A DNA stretch of 24,262 nt from an uncultured Spirochaetaceae bacterium (GTDB taxonomy: Bacteria; Spirochaetota; Spirochaetia; Sphaerochaetales; Sphaerochaetaceae). Of the stretch, positions 14,131-21,519 are shown piece after piece. The stretch covers positions 1 through 24,262 of the forward strand of contig CAMKPI010000004.1 in the NCBI GenBank assembly GCA_946414625.1, given 5' to 3'. Within the stretch, counting starts at the first letter, position 1. The number at the start of each line of letters is the position of its first letter. The notes under the pieces are model-generated. The model was not told the origin of the DNA, did not search any database, and worked only from the letters and a program-made list of their open reading frames with translations. The position numbers and the translations under genes were made by a program.

Positions 14131-16071
14131 TTAGAAGTTCACGCGGCACTTAGCGGTGAGCTTACCAGCCTGCTGACCAAGGAACCAGTCGTAATCGTTG
14201 CCAGTTCCGAGGATATTACCAGACTCGTAGGTAAGAGAAAGGATCGCGCCATTGACAAGCTTGTCACTGGTGATGGATGCCTTAGCCTGCATCTTGCCCT
14301 GGTTCATATGCTTGGAGTTCTTCATCAAAGGAGCGTGTGTATCCCAATCGCTGAAGTAGTCAAGCTCGGTTGCGAGAGAACCATCCACGGTGAAGAGATC
14401 AGCCTTGTAGGTCGCGCCAACGTTTCCACCAATCTTGGTGTTACCAGCAGTCATGAACACGCCGCCCTTCAGGGTGATGGCATCGTTCATGTTGTATGTG
14501 GCATCAATACCGATCTTCTGGCTTGAGCCGTTCTCATCCCAGTAGTAGTAGTCGCCGAGAGACCTGGTGTCCTCGTTCTTCCTGTTGGAATAGGTCCAGT
14601 TCTTGTCATCGAAGTTGGTGAAGAGGTCCTTTCCGTAAACCTGCAGCTTGAGCTTGCCATCTGCGAGCTTCACATCAACAAAGGCGTTGAAGATGAAGTA
14701 GTTGGACAGCATGTTGAGCCCCTGAACACGGACACTCACAGGAACCTTCTCGATCACCTTGCCGAGGTCGAAACCGAGCTCAGCGGAGAAGAGGTCGCGC
14801 ACAACATTCTTCTTGTAAAGACCCTGGCTGGTGAAGTAGTACTTCTTCTCCTTCTTGTAACCATCGTGATGCTTATCAAAATCAATGATGAGGGAATAGG
14901 TGCTGTCATCAAAAGCAACAGCAGAAGCCTCGTTCGAGAAGAAGATCTGCACATTCACAGGAGCGATCTGAGCCTTAACCATCGTTGCACCATAGTACTT
15001 GGCCTCATCCCTTGTGTTGAAAGCCTGCTGGCTGGGGTTGGTCTCAAGAGCATGATCGGTTGCAAAGTCGATGTTGAACTTGTCAGCCTTGTAGTTAGCC
15101 TTGAAAGATCCGGCAACGAGCCATGTGTTGTTCTTCCAAGGAGCGGAGTTATCCGGATCAAGCTTGTAAGCAGTTGCGCCAAAGCCGTTCTTCCAAGCGT
15201 TGTCCCTGTAAGAAGCACCGACAGCAGCCTTCAGGGTGAGTCCGTCAACCGGGTTGAAGTCCTTGGTCTCAACTGCCATGTAATAGTTATGAGCCCTCTG
15301 GCTGTTTCCCTTGTCGCCGACGTGACCGTTCAGAGCAAGAGCGAGCTTGTAGCCCTTGTACTGGAAGGTGATGCCGTGCATACCGGTGTCCTCATCCTCA
15401 TCGAGGTAGTAGGCATACGGATATGTGATGGAGTAGCCGATCTTCTTCTGGTAATCCTTGAAGTCGTCCTTTGCGGTGACCTTGACAACCCTATCGTTAA
15501 CCTCGGCGCCGTTGTAAACGGTGCCCTCAACAAGAGCGGAAGAATCAATATATCCCCAGTCACCATCGTTCCTGGTCAGCTTGTCCTTACCATCGAAGGT
15601 GCTTCCGCCCCACTCTTCAATGGGAAGAATAGCAAGCTTCGTCTTCAGGTGATCGTGCCTAAAGAAGGTGTGGGAATCAAGGGAAGATATTGCATATCCA
15701 CCAAGCTTCTCAGCCTCTTTCAAGTTCAATGTCCAGTTCTGACCAACGATCATCAACTTGTCGAGGGAGAGCTTGAAGTAGCCCAGCTCGTCAATGGCAA
15801 ACCTCTTGCCGTCCTCGTCGCTGTTCTTCTCCTTGCTGTTCCATGAGAAAGACGCGGCGGCATCAATATAGACCTTGCCCTCGCCGGTCTTTTTGCCAAT
15901 ATGATCATCAAATTTGATCGACGCCTTCAGCTTGTCCTGTGGCTTGGTGTAGCCGAAGTCGCCATTGTCAAAGTTGATCTGATACTTGGCATCAACATAA
16001 CCGCTGATTCCTGCGAACACGCTGGAAGCAGCAATCATCAATACTAAAAGTACTACTAATGACTTTTTCAT
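14131..16071 (-). CDS. Probable outer-membrane beta-barrel (porin-like) protein
   Basis: The 646-residue product starts with a clear signal peptide (KKSLVVLLVLMIAASSVFA, cleavage after Ala20). The rest alternates short amphipathic beta strands rich in Tyr, Trp, Lys and Asp with charged turns. It ends KCRVNF, the terminal Phe expected of barrel proteins inserted by BamA. No family name is certain; it resembles the large barrel proteins of spirochaetes. GGAGGAAGT lies directly before the ATG. Lys is mostly AAG and Tyr mostly TAC, unlike the flanking genes, which suggests high expression. The gene stands alone, with a strong terminator downstream and an extended -10 promoter about 265 bp upstream. 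Confidence 0.8.
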   Translation of the reverse strand: MKKSLVVLLVLMIAASSVFAGISGYVDAKYQINFDNGDFGYTKPQDKLKASIKFDDHIGKKTGEGKVYIDAAASFSWNSKEKNSDEDGKRFAIDELGYFKLSLDKLMIVGQNWTLNLKEAEKLGGYAISSLDSHTFFRHDHLKTKLAILPIEEWGGSTFDGKDKLTRNDGDWGYIDSSALVEGTVYNGAEVNDRVVKVTAKDDFKDYQKKIGYSITYPYAYYLDEDEDTGMHGITFQYKGYKLALALNGHVGDKGNSQRAHNYYMAVETKDFNPVDGLTLKAAVGASYRDNAWKNGFGATAYKLDPDNSAPWKNNTWLVAGSFKANYKADKFNIDFATDHALETNPSQQAFNTRDEAKYYGATMVKAQIAPVNVQIFFSNEASAVAFDDSTYSLIIDFDKHHDGYKKEKKYYFTSQGLYKKNVVRDLFSAELGFDLGKVIEKVPVSVRVQGLNMLSNYFIFNAFVDVKLADGKLKLQVYGKDLFTNFDDKNWTYSNRKNEDTRSLGDYYYWDENGSSQKIGIDATYNMNDAITLKGGVFMTAGNTKIGGNVGATYKADLFTVDGSLATELDYFSDWDTHAPLMKNSKHMNQGKMQAKASITSDKLVNGAILSLTYESGNILGTGNDYDWFLGQQAGKLTAKCRVNF

Positions 16072-16335
16072 ACTTCCTCCAATTTTTTTCGGGACAGGCC
16101 CAGGCCCGTCGTTCCCTTTTCGTTATCGTTATACAGACATCATTATTACACGATGCTTTGCGGAACAGATCCCCGCACCGGACGCTTCGTTATACCTCAG
16201 CAACCATGAAAGAGAATTTGCAACCGCACTTCAACCCATAAACAAAACACCGCTTCCCGTTACAGGTTACAGGGTTTTGTGTATTTTCTTGAATTTTTCA
16301 CATCGGGTCTCCCGACCGCGTGATGTCATGTGGAT
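16072..16335 (-). other. Long 5' leader of the outer-membrane protein gene
   Basis: About 258 nt separate the predicted start (near 16329) from the ATG at 16071. Near the 5' end TCGGG/CCCGA (16303-16315) forms a tight stem-loop. Just before the ribosome site, CGGG/CCCG (16090-16108) encloses a GC-rich loop followed by seven A. The 9-mer GTATAACGA is repeated on this strand (16195-16187 and 16134-16126). No known riboswitch was recognised. Confidence 0.4.
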
Positions 16336-16364
16336 ATTATACCACTTTGATTTTTTTTTCCACA
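16336..16364 (-). promoter_or_regulatory. Extended -10 promoter of the outer-membrane protein gene
   Basis: TGGTATAAT (16344-16336) is a perfect extended -10. The -35 position (TGTGGA) is poor, but the region upstream is rich in A tracts on the coding strand (runs of six to nine A from about 16350 to 16402), which could act as an UP-type element. Confidence 0.65.
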
Positions 16365-16418
16365 TTTTTTGGAGTTTTTTTTGAAGAAATGTGTTTTTTT
16401 TGCTGACCGGACAAAGAA

Positions 16419-16455
16419 CAGATAAAGAGCGGATTTTCTCCGTCGATTTTATCTG
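16419..16455 (-). terminator. Two-tier stem-loop downstream of recX
   Basis: An outer perfect 8-bp stem (CAGATAAA 16419-16426 with TTTATCTG 16448-16455) encloses an inner CGGA/TCCG stem with a TTTTC loop. It is 64 bp past the recX stop and is followed on the minus strand by TTCTTTG, a weak T tract. It may be a terminator or an RNA-stabilising end for the operon; it also lies upstream of the omp promoter. Confidence 0.4.
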
Positions 16456-16519
16456 ATGAATCGCATAATGAATCTATATATAAAGGTATGTGACTCTCAG
16501 CGGTTCGCGGCAAAGGCTT

Positions 16520-16972
16520 TCATATTGTACCGAATTCGGAATTATATAAGCGTTTTGATAGCGAAAAACTAAACCCTGCACGGCTTAGAGAGGAAAGTAT
16601 CTTTTCCTCGTCCTTGCCTTTGCGCTTTGCCTTGTGAAGAGCCTCCTTGCATTGGAGTGCCTCATACTCGTCCGTGTAAATCTCATCGAGAATGCTGCCG
16701 GACAGAGCCTTGTCCGCACCCTTTTGCAACAGCCGTGCAAACAGAACGCGCTTTCCCTCCGGATGCCTCGCGTTGTTGGAGCGGATAAAACACCTTATAA
16801 ACCTCTCTTCCGAGAAAAGTCCCTCTTCTTCCAGGGCGTCGATAACAGACGTGATCGTGCCGCGCTCAAAGCCCCGAGCCTCAAGCTTTGAAAAGAGTTC
16901 GGCTCTGCAATGCTCTCTGATTGAAAGAATACGCTCCGCGCTTGCAAGACATTTGGAAAAATCGGCGTCCAT
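16520..16972 (-). CDS. recX: RecX-family regulator of RecA
   Basis: The 150-residue product is all-helical with the repeated RecX pattern: CLASAERILSIREHCRAEL, KLEARGFERGTITSVIDALE, LFSEERFIRCFIRSNNARHPEGK and FARLLQKGADKALSGSILDE, with a final ILSSLSRAGFSFS. RecX proteins bind RecA filaments and inhibit recombination. Start at 16972 is chosen because GAGG lies 6 nt upstream, overlapping the end of the regulator gene; the frame is open further upstream but that is antisense of the neighbour's frame. The 8-bp gap to the ROK gene implies co-transcription. recA itself is not in the window. Confidence 0.85.
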   Translation of the reverse strand: MDADFSKCLASAERILSIREHCRAELFSKLEARGFERGTITSVIDALEEEGLFSEERFIRCFIRSNNARHPEGKRVLFARLLQKGADKALSGSILDEIYTDEYEALQCKEALHKAKRKGKDEEKILSSLSRAGFSFSLSKRLYNSEFGTI

Positions 16973-16980
16973 GTTCAGCC

Positions 16981-18120
16981 TCAAATCCAAGGACGGACCT
17001 CGTCCAAAAGGGAATACTGATAGAAAAACCTGTCCAAGGCAAATTCGGACGCGGCAAGAACGTTCGCGTTGTCGCCGAGGGCTGACTTGTCCACATGGAG
17101 ACCGAGACACTCGGCGCGGATCCGAGACAGGCAGGAGGAATCTATTCCGGCGCTCTCTCCAGAAAGTACAGCCTTCTCTGCTCCTGTCACCTGTCGCGCG
17201 ATGTCCAGCGCATTTGACATGGCGGAAAGATACTCCTCGGGAATGTTCGTCCACATGTCCCTAAGATGCGCGAAGGAGGATCCTCCGGGCAGCGCGGCAT
17301 CCGGAGACACAGCACCGGAGCCCTCCGAGGCCCCCATGGTCGACCGCCTCAATATGGCGCGAGGTGTGCATAGATCCTCCACCGAATCCTCGCCGCGAAG
17401 CTTCATCCGTCCGAAATCAGGATTCACCATGCGAACCCTCGACGAAGAGACGAGCGCAAGGGAGATGCTGTCGCTCCAGTCAACATACAGCACAGGCTCA
17501 TTCGAAGAAAATGTCTCCGGAGAGACTACCTTCTCCGCAGCGATAAGCGCGCGGACGCTGTCCGTGACAATGGCGTCGCATCCAATTGCCTTCTCAAAAA
17601 CATCAGCCAGGGGAATGTCCCGCCACGGCAGATACGGCGATGAGATCAAAACCCTTCCGTCGGCAGAAACACGCCCGGAGACGGAAATTCCAACTCCCAG
17701 GAGTTTATCCTTTTCCAAGAGCTTCACCGTTCTGAGGCAACTCTTCAGCAGCGACGCGCAGAACTCTTCGACACGCCCCTTTGTGTCATACGGCAGACGC
17801 TCCATCCGAACGATTTCACTATCCAGGTTCGTCAGAGCAACCGACACATTGCGGTATCCGATATTCACACAGAGTATATGACGTGCGTCCTTGATAATCT
17901 CCAACGCCGTGGGTCTCCGTCCGCTGGACGAGGAGACTTTGTAAGCCTCCCTCACCAACCCGGATGTCTCCAATTCGGACACAATTTCGCCACAGGAAAC
18001 CTTGTTCAGCTCAAGTATTCTTGAGAGATCTGCCTTTGAGACGCCTTCAGCACGGCGCAGCTCGCAGAGTATGCGGGCAGTGTTAATTGTCCTGGCGCTC
18101 CTGGGTTGAGAGAGCTTCAT
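16981..18120 (-). CDS. ROK-family transcriptional regulator without kinase or zinc motifs
   Basis: The 379-residue product has an N-terminal winged helix (about residues 8-70: TINTARILCELRRAEGVSKA, then a turn and the wing SSSSGRRPTALEI). The ROK sugar-kinase-like domain follows: ILCVNIGYRNVSVALTNLD, GVGISVSGRVSADG and VTDSVRALIAAE. The DxGxT phosphate motif of kinases is absent, and so is the CxCGxxGCxE zinc motif found in most ROK repressors (the region reads RGEDSVEDLCTPRAIL). It is therefore probably a pure regulator with an unknown effector. ATG overlaps the deoC stop as ATGA and GGGGAG precedes it by 7 nt. Control of the deoC operon is a guess from context. Confidence 0.85.
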   Translation of the reverse strand: MKLSQPRSARTINTARILCELRRAEGVSKADLSRILELNKVSCGEIVSELETSGLVREAYKVSSSSGRRPTALEIIKDARHILCVNIGYRNVSVALTNLDSEIVRMERLPYDTKGRVEEFCASLLKSCLRTVKLLEKDKLLGVGISVSGRVSADGRVLISSPYLPWRDIPLADVFEKAIGCDAIVTDSVRALIAAEKVVSPETFSSNEPVLYVDWSDSISLALVSSSRVRMVNPDFGRMKLRGEDSVEDLCTPRAILRRSTMGASEGSGAVSPDAALPGGSSFAHLRDMWTNIPEEYLSAMSNALDIARQVTGAEKAVLSGESAGIDSSCLSRIRAECLGLHVDKSALGDNANVLAASEFALDRFFYQYSLLDEVRPWI

Positions 18121-18851
18121 CTGGACTCCCCGCACGGAGAGCCCGACTCTCGAGCACATTCCGCTCTAAAGGCTCCCTCCACTATTGCAACCCCGGCAGA
18201 ACAGCCCAACGTGTCCGCACCGGCTTCCAGCATGGCAAGGGCGGTCTTGTAGTCCCGGATTCCGCCGGAAGCCTTCACTTTGACGCCGTCTAAACCATTG
18301 GATGCGCAGTATTCGTCAACAGTTCGCCTCATCAGTGCGACATCCTCAACGGTCGCTCCGCCTTTTGAGAAGCCTGTGGAAGTTTTAACATAGTCCGCTC
18401 CGGCTTCGACAGCTATCCGACACGCCCGGATCTTTTCCTCCTGAGTTAAAAGACACGTTTCGAGAATCACCTTCAGAACCTTATCACCACATGCTCTCTT
18501 CACAAGGGCTATTTCACCCGCGACTTCGCCGTCGTGCCCGTCCTTCAGGTAGCCGATGTTTATCACCATGTCCACTTCATCGGCTCCGACAGCGATCGCT
18601 GCGGCGGTTTCCACCTTTTTTGCAGGTTTACTCATCGCTCCCAGCGGGAAGCCCACGACGCATCCGACGGCGACGCCTGTTCCGCGGAGCAGCTCTGCGC
18701 AAAGCGGCACCCAGCAGGTGTTGACACAAACGCTCCTGAAGTGATATTGCATGGCCTCATTGCAAAGCGTCCTGATCCTTTCCTCGGTCGCGTCGGGCGC
18801 GAGAAGAGTATGCTCAATTTTTGAAGCGATGTTCATGACCGTTTTCAACAT
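18117..18851 (-). CDS. deoC: Deoxyribose-phosphate aldolase
   Basis: The 244-residue product cleaves 2-deoxyribose 5-phosphate to glyceraldehyde 3-phosphate and acetaldehyde in deoxynucleoside salvage. The N-terminal KIEHTLLAPDAT, SVCVNTCWVP, VVGFPLGA, EVDMVINIG, the Schiff-base Lys in DYVKTSTGF (about residue 155) and VKASGGIRDY are all intact. ATG at 18851 is preferred because GAGGGAG lies 9 nt upstream; a GTG at 18872 that overlaps the previous stop is the alternative and would add 7 residues. The product acetaldehyde feeds acetyl-CoA metabolism, which is a possible link to the acyl-CoA synthetase gene ahead of it. Confidence 0.95.
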   Translation of the reverse strand: MLKTVMNIASKIEHTLLAPDATEERIRTLCNEAMQYHFRSVCVNTCWVPLCAELLRGTGVAVGCVVGFPLGAMSKPAKKVETAAAIAVGADEVDMVINIGYLKDGHDGEVAGEIALVKRACGDKVLKVILETCLLTQEEKIRACRIAVEAGADYVKTSTGFSKGGATVEDVALMRRTVDEYCASNGLDGVKVKASGGIRDYKTALAMLEAGADTLGCSAGVAIVEGAFRAECARESGSPCGESR

Positions 18852-18868
18852 GACCGTATCTCCCTCTT

Positions 18869-21196
18869 TCACAGTTTTGCTCTGATGATCTTTCCGCTTG
18901 TCGTCTTCGGCAGAGACTCTCGGAACACCACAAGACGCGGATATTTATACGGAGCGGTATGCTCCTTCACGTAATTCTGTATCGTTTTCTTCAGCTCGTC
19001 CGTTCCCTCGGTGCCCTTTGTAAGCACGATGGACGCTTTCACGATCTGTCCTCGGACAGGATCCGGCGCTGCGGACACACCGCACTCCAGGACGTAGGGA
19101 AGCTCCATGATGACGCTCTCTATCTCAAACGGACCGATGCGATAGCCGGAAGACTTTATCATGTCGTCGGTGCGTCCAACGTACCAGTAGAAGCCGTCCT
19201 CGTCCACCCATGCGGTGTCCCCGGTGTGATAATAGCCATCATGCCAGACCTCGTGCGTCTTCTCGGGGTCTCCGTAGTAGCCGGTGAAAAGCCCGCACGG
19301 AGCGCCATTCTTCACGTTTATCACAATCTCGCCGACCTCTCCTGCCTCAACAGGCCCGCCGTCGGAACCCATCAGCGACACGTCGTATATCGGAGCGGGA
19401 CGCCCCATTGAACCGACTTTGTGCCCTGCCCCGACAAGGTTTCCGATTATCATCGTGGATTCGCTCTGACCAAAGCCCTCATGTATCTGAAGCCCCGTGA
19501 GACGCTCAAACTGACGATATACCTCAGGATTCAGGGCCTCTCCCGCGGTGGTCATATACTTCACCGAACTGAAATCGTATTTTGAAATGTCTTCCTTTAT
19601 CATCATGCGGAGCATCGTAGGCGGAGCGCAGAAACTGGTTATCTGGTACTTTGCGAACATTGGCATTATGTCAGCGGCGTTGAAACGGTCGAAGTCGTAC
19701 ACGAACGTGGCGCTCTCAGCGAGCCACTGACCGTACAGCTTGCCCCACATCGCCTTTGCCCAGCCTGTGTCGGAAATCGTGAAGTGAAGTCCGTTTTCCT
19801 GTGCGCAGTGCCAGTACTTTGCGGTATGGAAGTGCCCCAATGGGTATTTATGGTTGTGGGCAGCGATCTTCGGGAAGCCGGAGGTGCCGCTTGTGAAGAA
19901 CATCAATAAGAGGTCGTCTCCAGACGGGGAATCTTCCGTCCTCTCGAACACCGAGCGGAACATCCTGTACTCCTCGTCGAAATCGTGCCATCCGAGCCGG
20001 CTCTCGTTCACGATTATTTTTGTCTTCAGAATCGGGCCGCCATCCTCTCCAGTGACGCCCGCGTTCCTCATGACGGTCTCCGCCTCCTCGACATGATCCG
20101 GGACGTTGTCATCCGGGGTGCAGATCACGGCGGAGATCCTCGCGGACCTTATACGATACTCGATGTCGTGAGCAAGCAGCTGGTTTGTGGCCGGTATTGC
20201 TATGGCGCCCAGCTTATTGAGGCCTATCATCGCATACCAGAACTGATAATGTCGCTTGAGGATGAGCATCACGCGGTCGCCCTTCTTGATACCGAGGCTC
20301 TTGAAGTAATTGGCGCAGCGGGCGCTGTTTTTCTTCATGTCCATGAAGGTCACGCGGCGCTCGGTCTTGTCCCGGGAGACATGAAGCATCGCAAGCTTAT
20401 CCGGGCTCCGGTCGGCAATTGCGTCAACTATATCGAAGGCGAAGTTGAAGTGTTCCGTATTCTTGAAGGAGATTTTGACAGGCGTGCCGTATTCGTTCTT
20501 CTCCACGTCTATATACTTGTGCCAGATCTCCTGACTGTCGTCCACACGGACAGCTCTCTGAAGTGCCACCGGGGAATACGTCACCGGAGTCAGCTCCGGA
20601 ATAGGCGTTCCGGAAGGGTTCAGGACAATGGCGTAGAACTCACAGTCATGACCTCCCACGGCAATCATTCCGTGAGGCGTGGAACTGCTGAAATATATGC
20701 TGTCACCGGGACCTAGCGTTGTTCTGTGTTCCCCCACCTGCACAAGGAGACTGCCGGATATAATGAGGTCGAGCTCCTGCCCTTCGTGGCTTGTCAGCTC
20801 GATGTCCCGGTGCTGAGCCTCTTCGTCGTATCGGCTGCGGACGTACAGCGGTTCGGCTATGCGGTTCTGGAAGGCGTACGCGAGATTGTAATACGTCATG
20901 CCGTGGGCGTTGGATATTTCCTGTCCCTGCCCCGCGCGAGTCACGGTGAACGATTTAAGCTTCGGACTGTGACCCTCGATAATATCCGTGACATCCACTC
21001 CTAAGGCGAGTGCCACGCGGTAAATAAACGTGAAGTTAAGGTCGCCGGTGCCGGATTCGCATGCGGCGTATTCCTCCGGGGAAGTAAGAGTTTTGGCGGC
21101 CATTTCATAGACCGTGAGCCCCTCTATTTCCCGAAGCTCCTTGATTCGAGCCGCCATTTCCTGGATTTTATAATCAAGACCTGTGATCGCACCCAT
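18869..21196 (-). CDS. XRE-HTH + cupin + acyl-CoA synthetase fusion protein
   Basis: The 775-residue product joins three domains. Residues 11-75 are an XRE-type helix-turn-helix (RIKELREIEGLTVYEMAAKT, then ALALGVDVTDIIEG). Residues about 120-195 are a cupin (SHEGQELDLIISG, GPGDSIYFSSSTPHG). From about 245 it is an AMP-forming acyl-CoA synthetase, closest by motif to the medium-chain/acetyl-type group: FFTSGTSGFPKIA (about 431), EGFGQSEST, YHTGDTAWVDEDGFYWYVGR, and the acyl-adenylation Lys in PKTTSGKI (about 768). The catalytic motifs look complete. The substrate is unknown. ATG at 21196 has AGGAG upstream; an upstream in-frame start at 21238 overlaps the -10 element. It is first in an operon with deoC. 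Confidence 0.9.
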   Translation of the reverse strand: MGAITGLDYKIQEMAARIKELREIEGLTVYEMAAKTLTSPEEYAACESGTGDLNFTFIYRVALALGVDVTDIIEGHSPKLKSFTVTRAGQGQEISNAHGMTYYNLAYAFQNRIAEPLYVRSRYDEEAQHRDIELTSHEGQELDLIISGSLLVQVGEHRTTLGPGDSIYFSSSTPHGMIAVGGHDCEFYAIVLNPSGTPIPELTPVTYSPVALQRAVRVDDSQEIWHKYIDVEKNEYGTPVKISFKNTEHFNFAFDIVDAIADRSPDKLAMLHVSRDKTERRVTFMDMKKNSARCANYFKSLGIKKGDRVMLILKRHYQFWYAMIGLNKLGAIAIPATNQLLAHDIEYRIRSARISAVICTPDDNVPDHVEEAETVMRNAGVTGEDGGPILKTKIIVNESRLGWHDFDEEYRMFRSVFERTEDSPSGDDLLLMFFTSGTSGFPKIAAHNHKYPLGHFHTAKYWHCAQENGLHFTISDTGWAKAMWGKLYGQWLAESATFVYDFDRFNAADIMPMFAKYQITSFCAPPTMLRMMIKEDISKYDFSSVKYMTTAGEALNPEVYRQFERLTGLQIHEGFGQSESTMIIGNLVGAGHKVGSMGRPAPIYDVSLMGSDGGPVEAGEVGEIVINVKNGAPCGLFTGYYGDPEKTHEVWHDGYYHTGDTAWVDEDGFYWYVGRTDDMIKSSGYRIGPFEIESVIMELPYVLECGVSAAPDPVRGQIVKASIVLTKGTEGTDELKKTIQNYVKEHTAPYKYPRLVVFRESLPKTTSGKIIRAKL

Positions 21197-21236
21197 GTTC
21201 CCGCTCCTATATAAGGAAAAATAAGCCACGCTCACC

Positions 21237-21265
21237 ATTATACATTTTTGGGTTTATTTTTTGAA
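21237..21265 (-). promoter_or_regulatory. Promoter of the acs-fusion/deoC/ROK/recX operon
   Basis: On the minus strand TTCAAA (21265-21260, four of six) and a perfect TATAAT (21242-21237) are separated by 17 bp. The predicted start near 21230 leaves a leader of about 34 nt with an AGGAG ribosome site. Confidence 0.65.
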
Positions 21266-21420
21266 GAACAACTTCGCCCGCTGCCGGGAAGCCCTTTCAA
21301 ATAGTGTGCCGGATTCCACAAAAGAAACCATCCAAACAAACCACGCGAAGGGATCATCCGAGTAAACCATCCGCACCGAGGAAGCGCAGAGCCTCACTTT
21401 CGACAAAGCCGAGACCCGGT

Positions 21421-21499
21421 TTAAAAGCTCATATTCCGCTGCCGCCTCACCGGACACGGTCTTTTAAGCTCAGTTCCCGCTGCCGCCTCACCGAAACGA
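21421..21499. repeat. Two-copy 41-bp direct repeat
   Basis: A block near 21421-21458 recurs at 21462-21499. Each copy has a TTAAGCTCA-type start and ends with CGCTGCCGCCTCACCG, which is exact in both. It lies between the LysM-M23 gene and the acs promoter. No gene is supported in 21266-21519; a 67-codon open frame there has no ribosome site or recognisable motif. Confidence 0.7.
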
Positions 21500-21519
21500 A
21501 ACACGGCAATAGACAAATA

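Noticed and set aside
14866..15846. A 326-codon plus-strand open frame opposite the outer-membrane protein gene
   Set aside because: It is the antisense of a strongly codon-biased gene with a signal peptide, ribosome site, promoter and terminator; the antisense product has no recognisable features.
21254..21457. A 67-codon minus-strand open frame
   Set aside because: It overlaps the acs promoter and part of the 41-bp repeat, and has no ribosome site or known motif.
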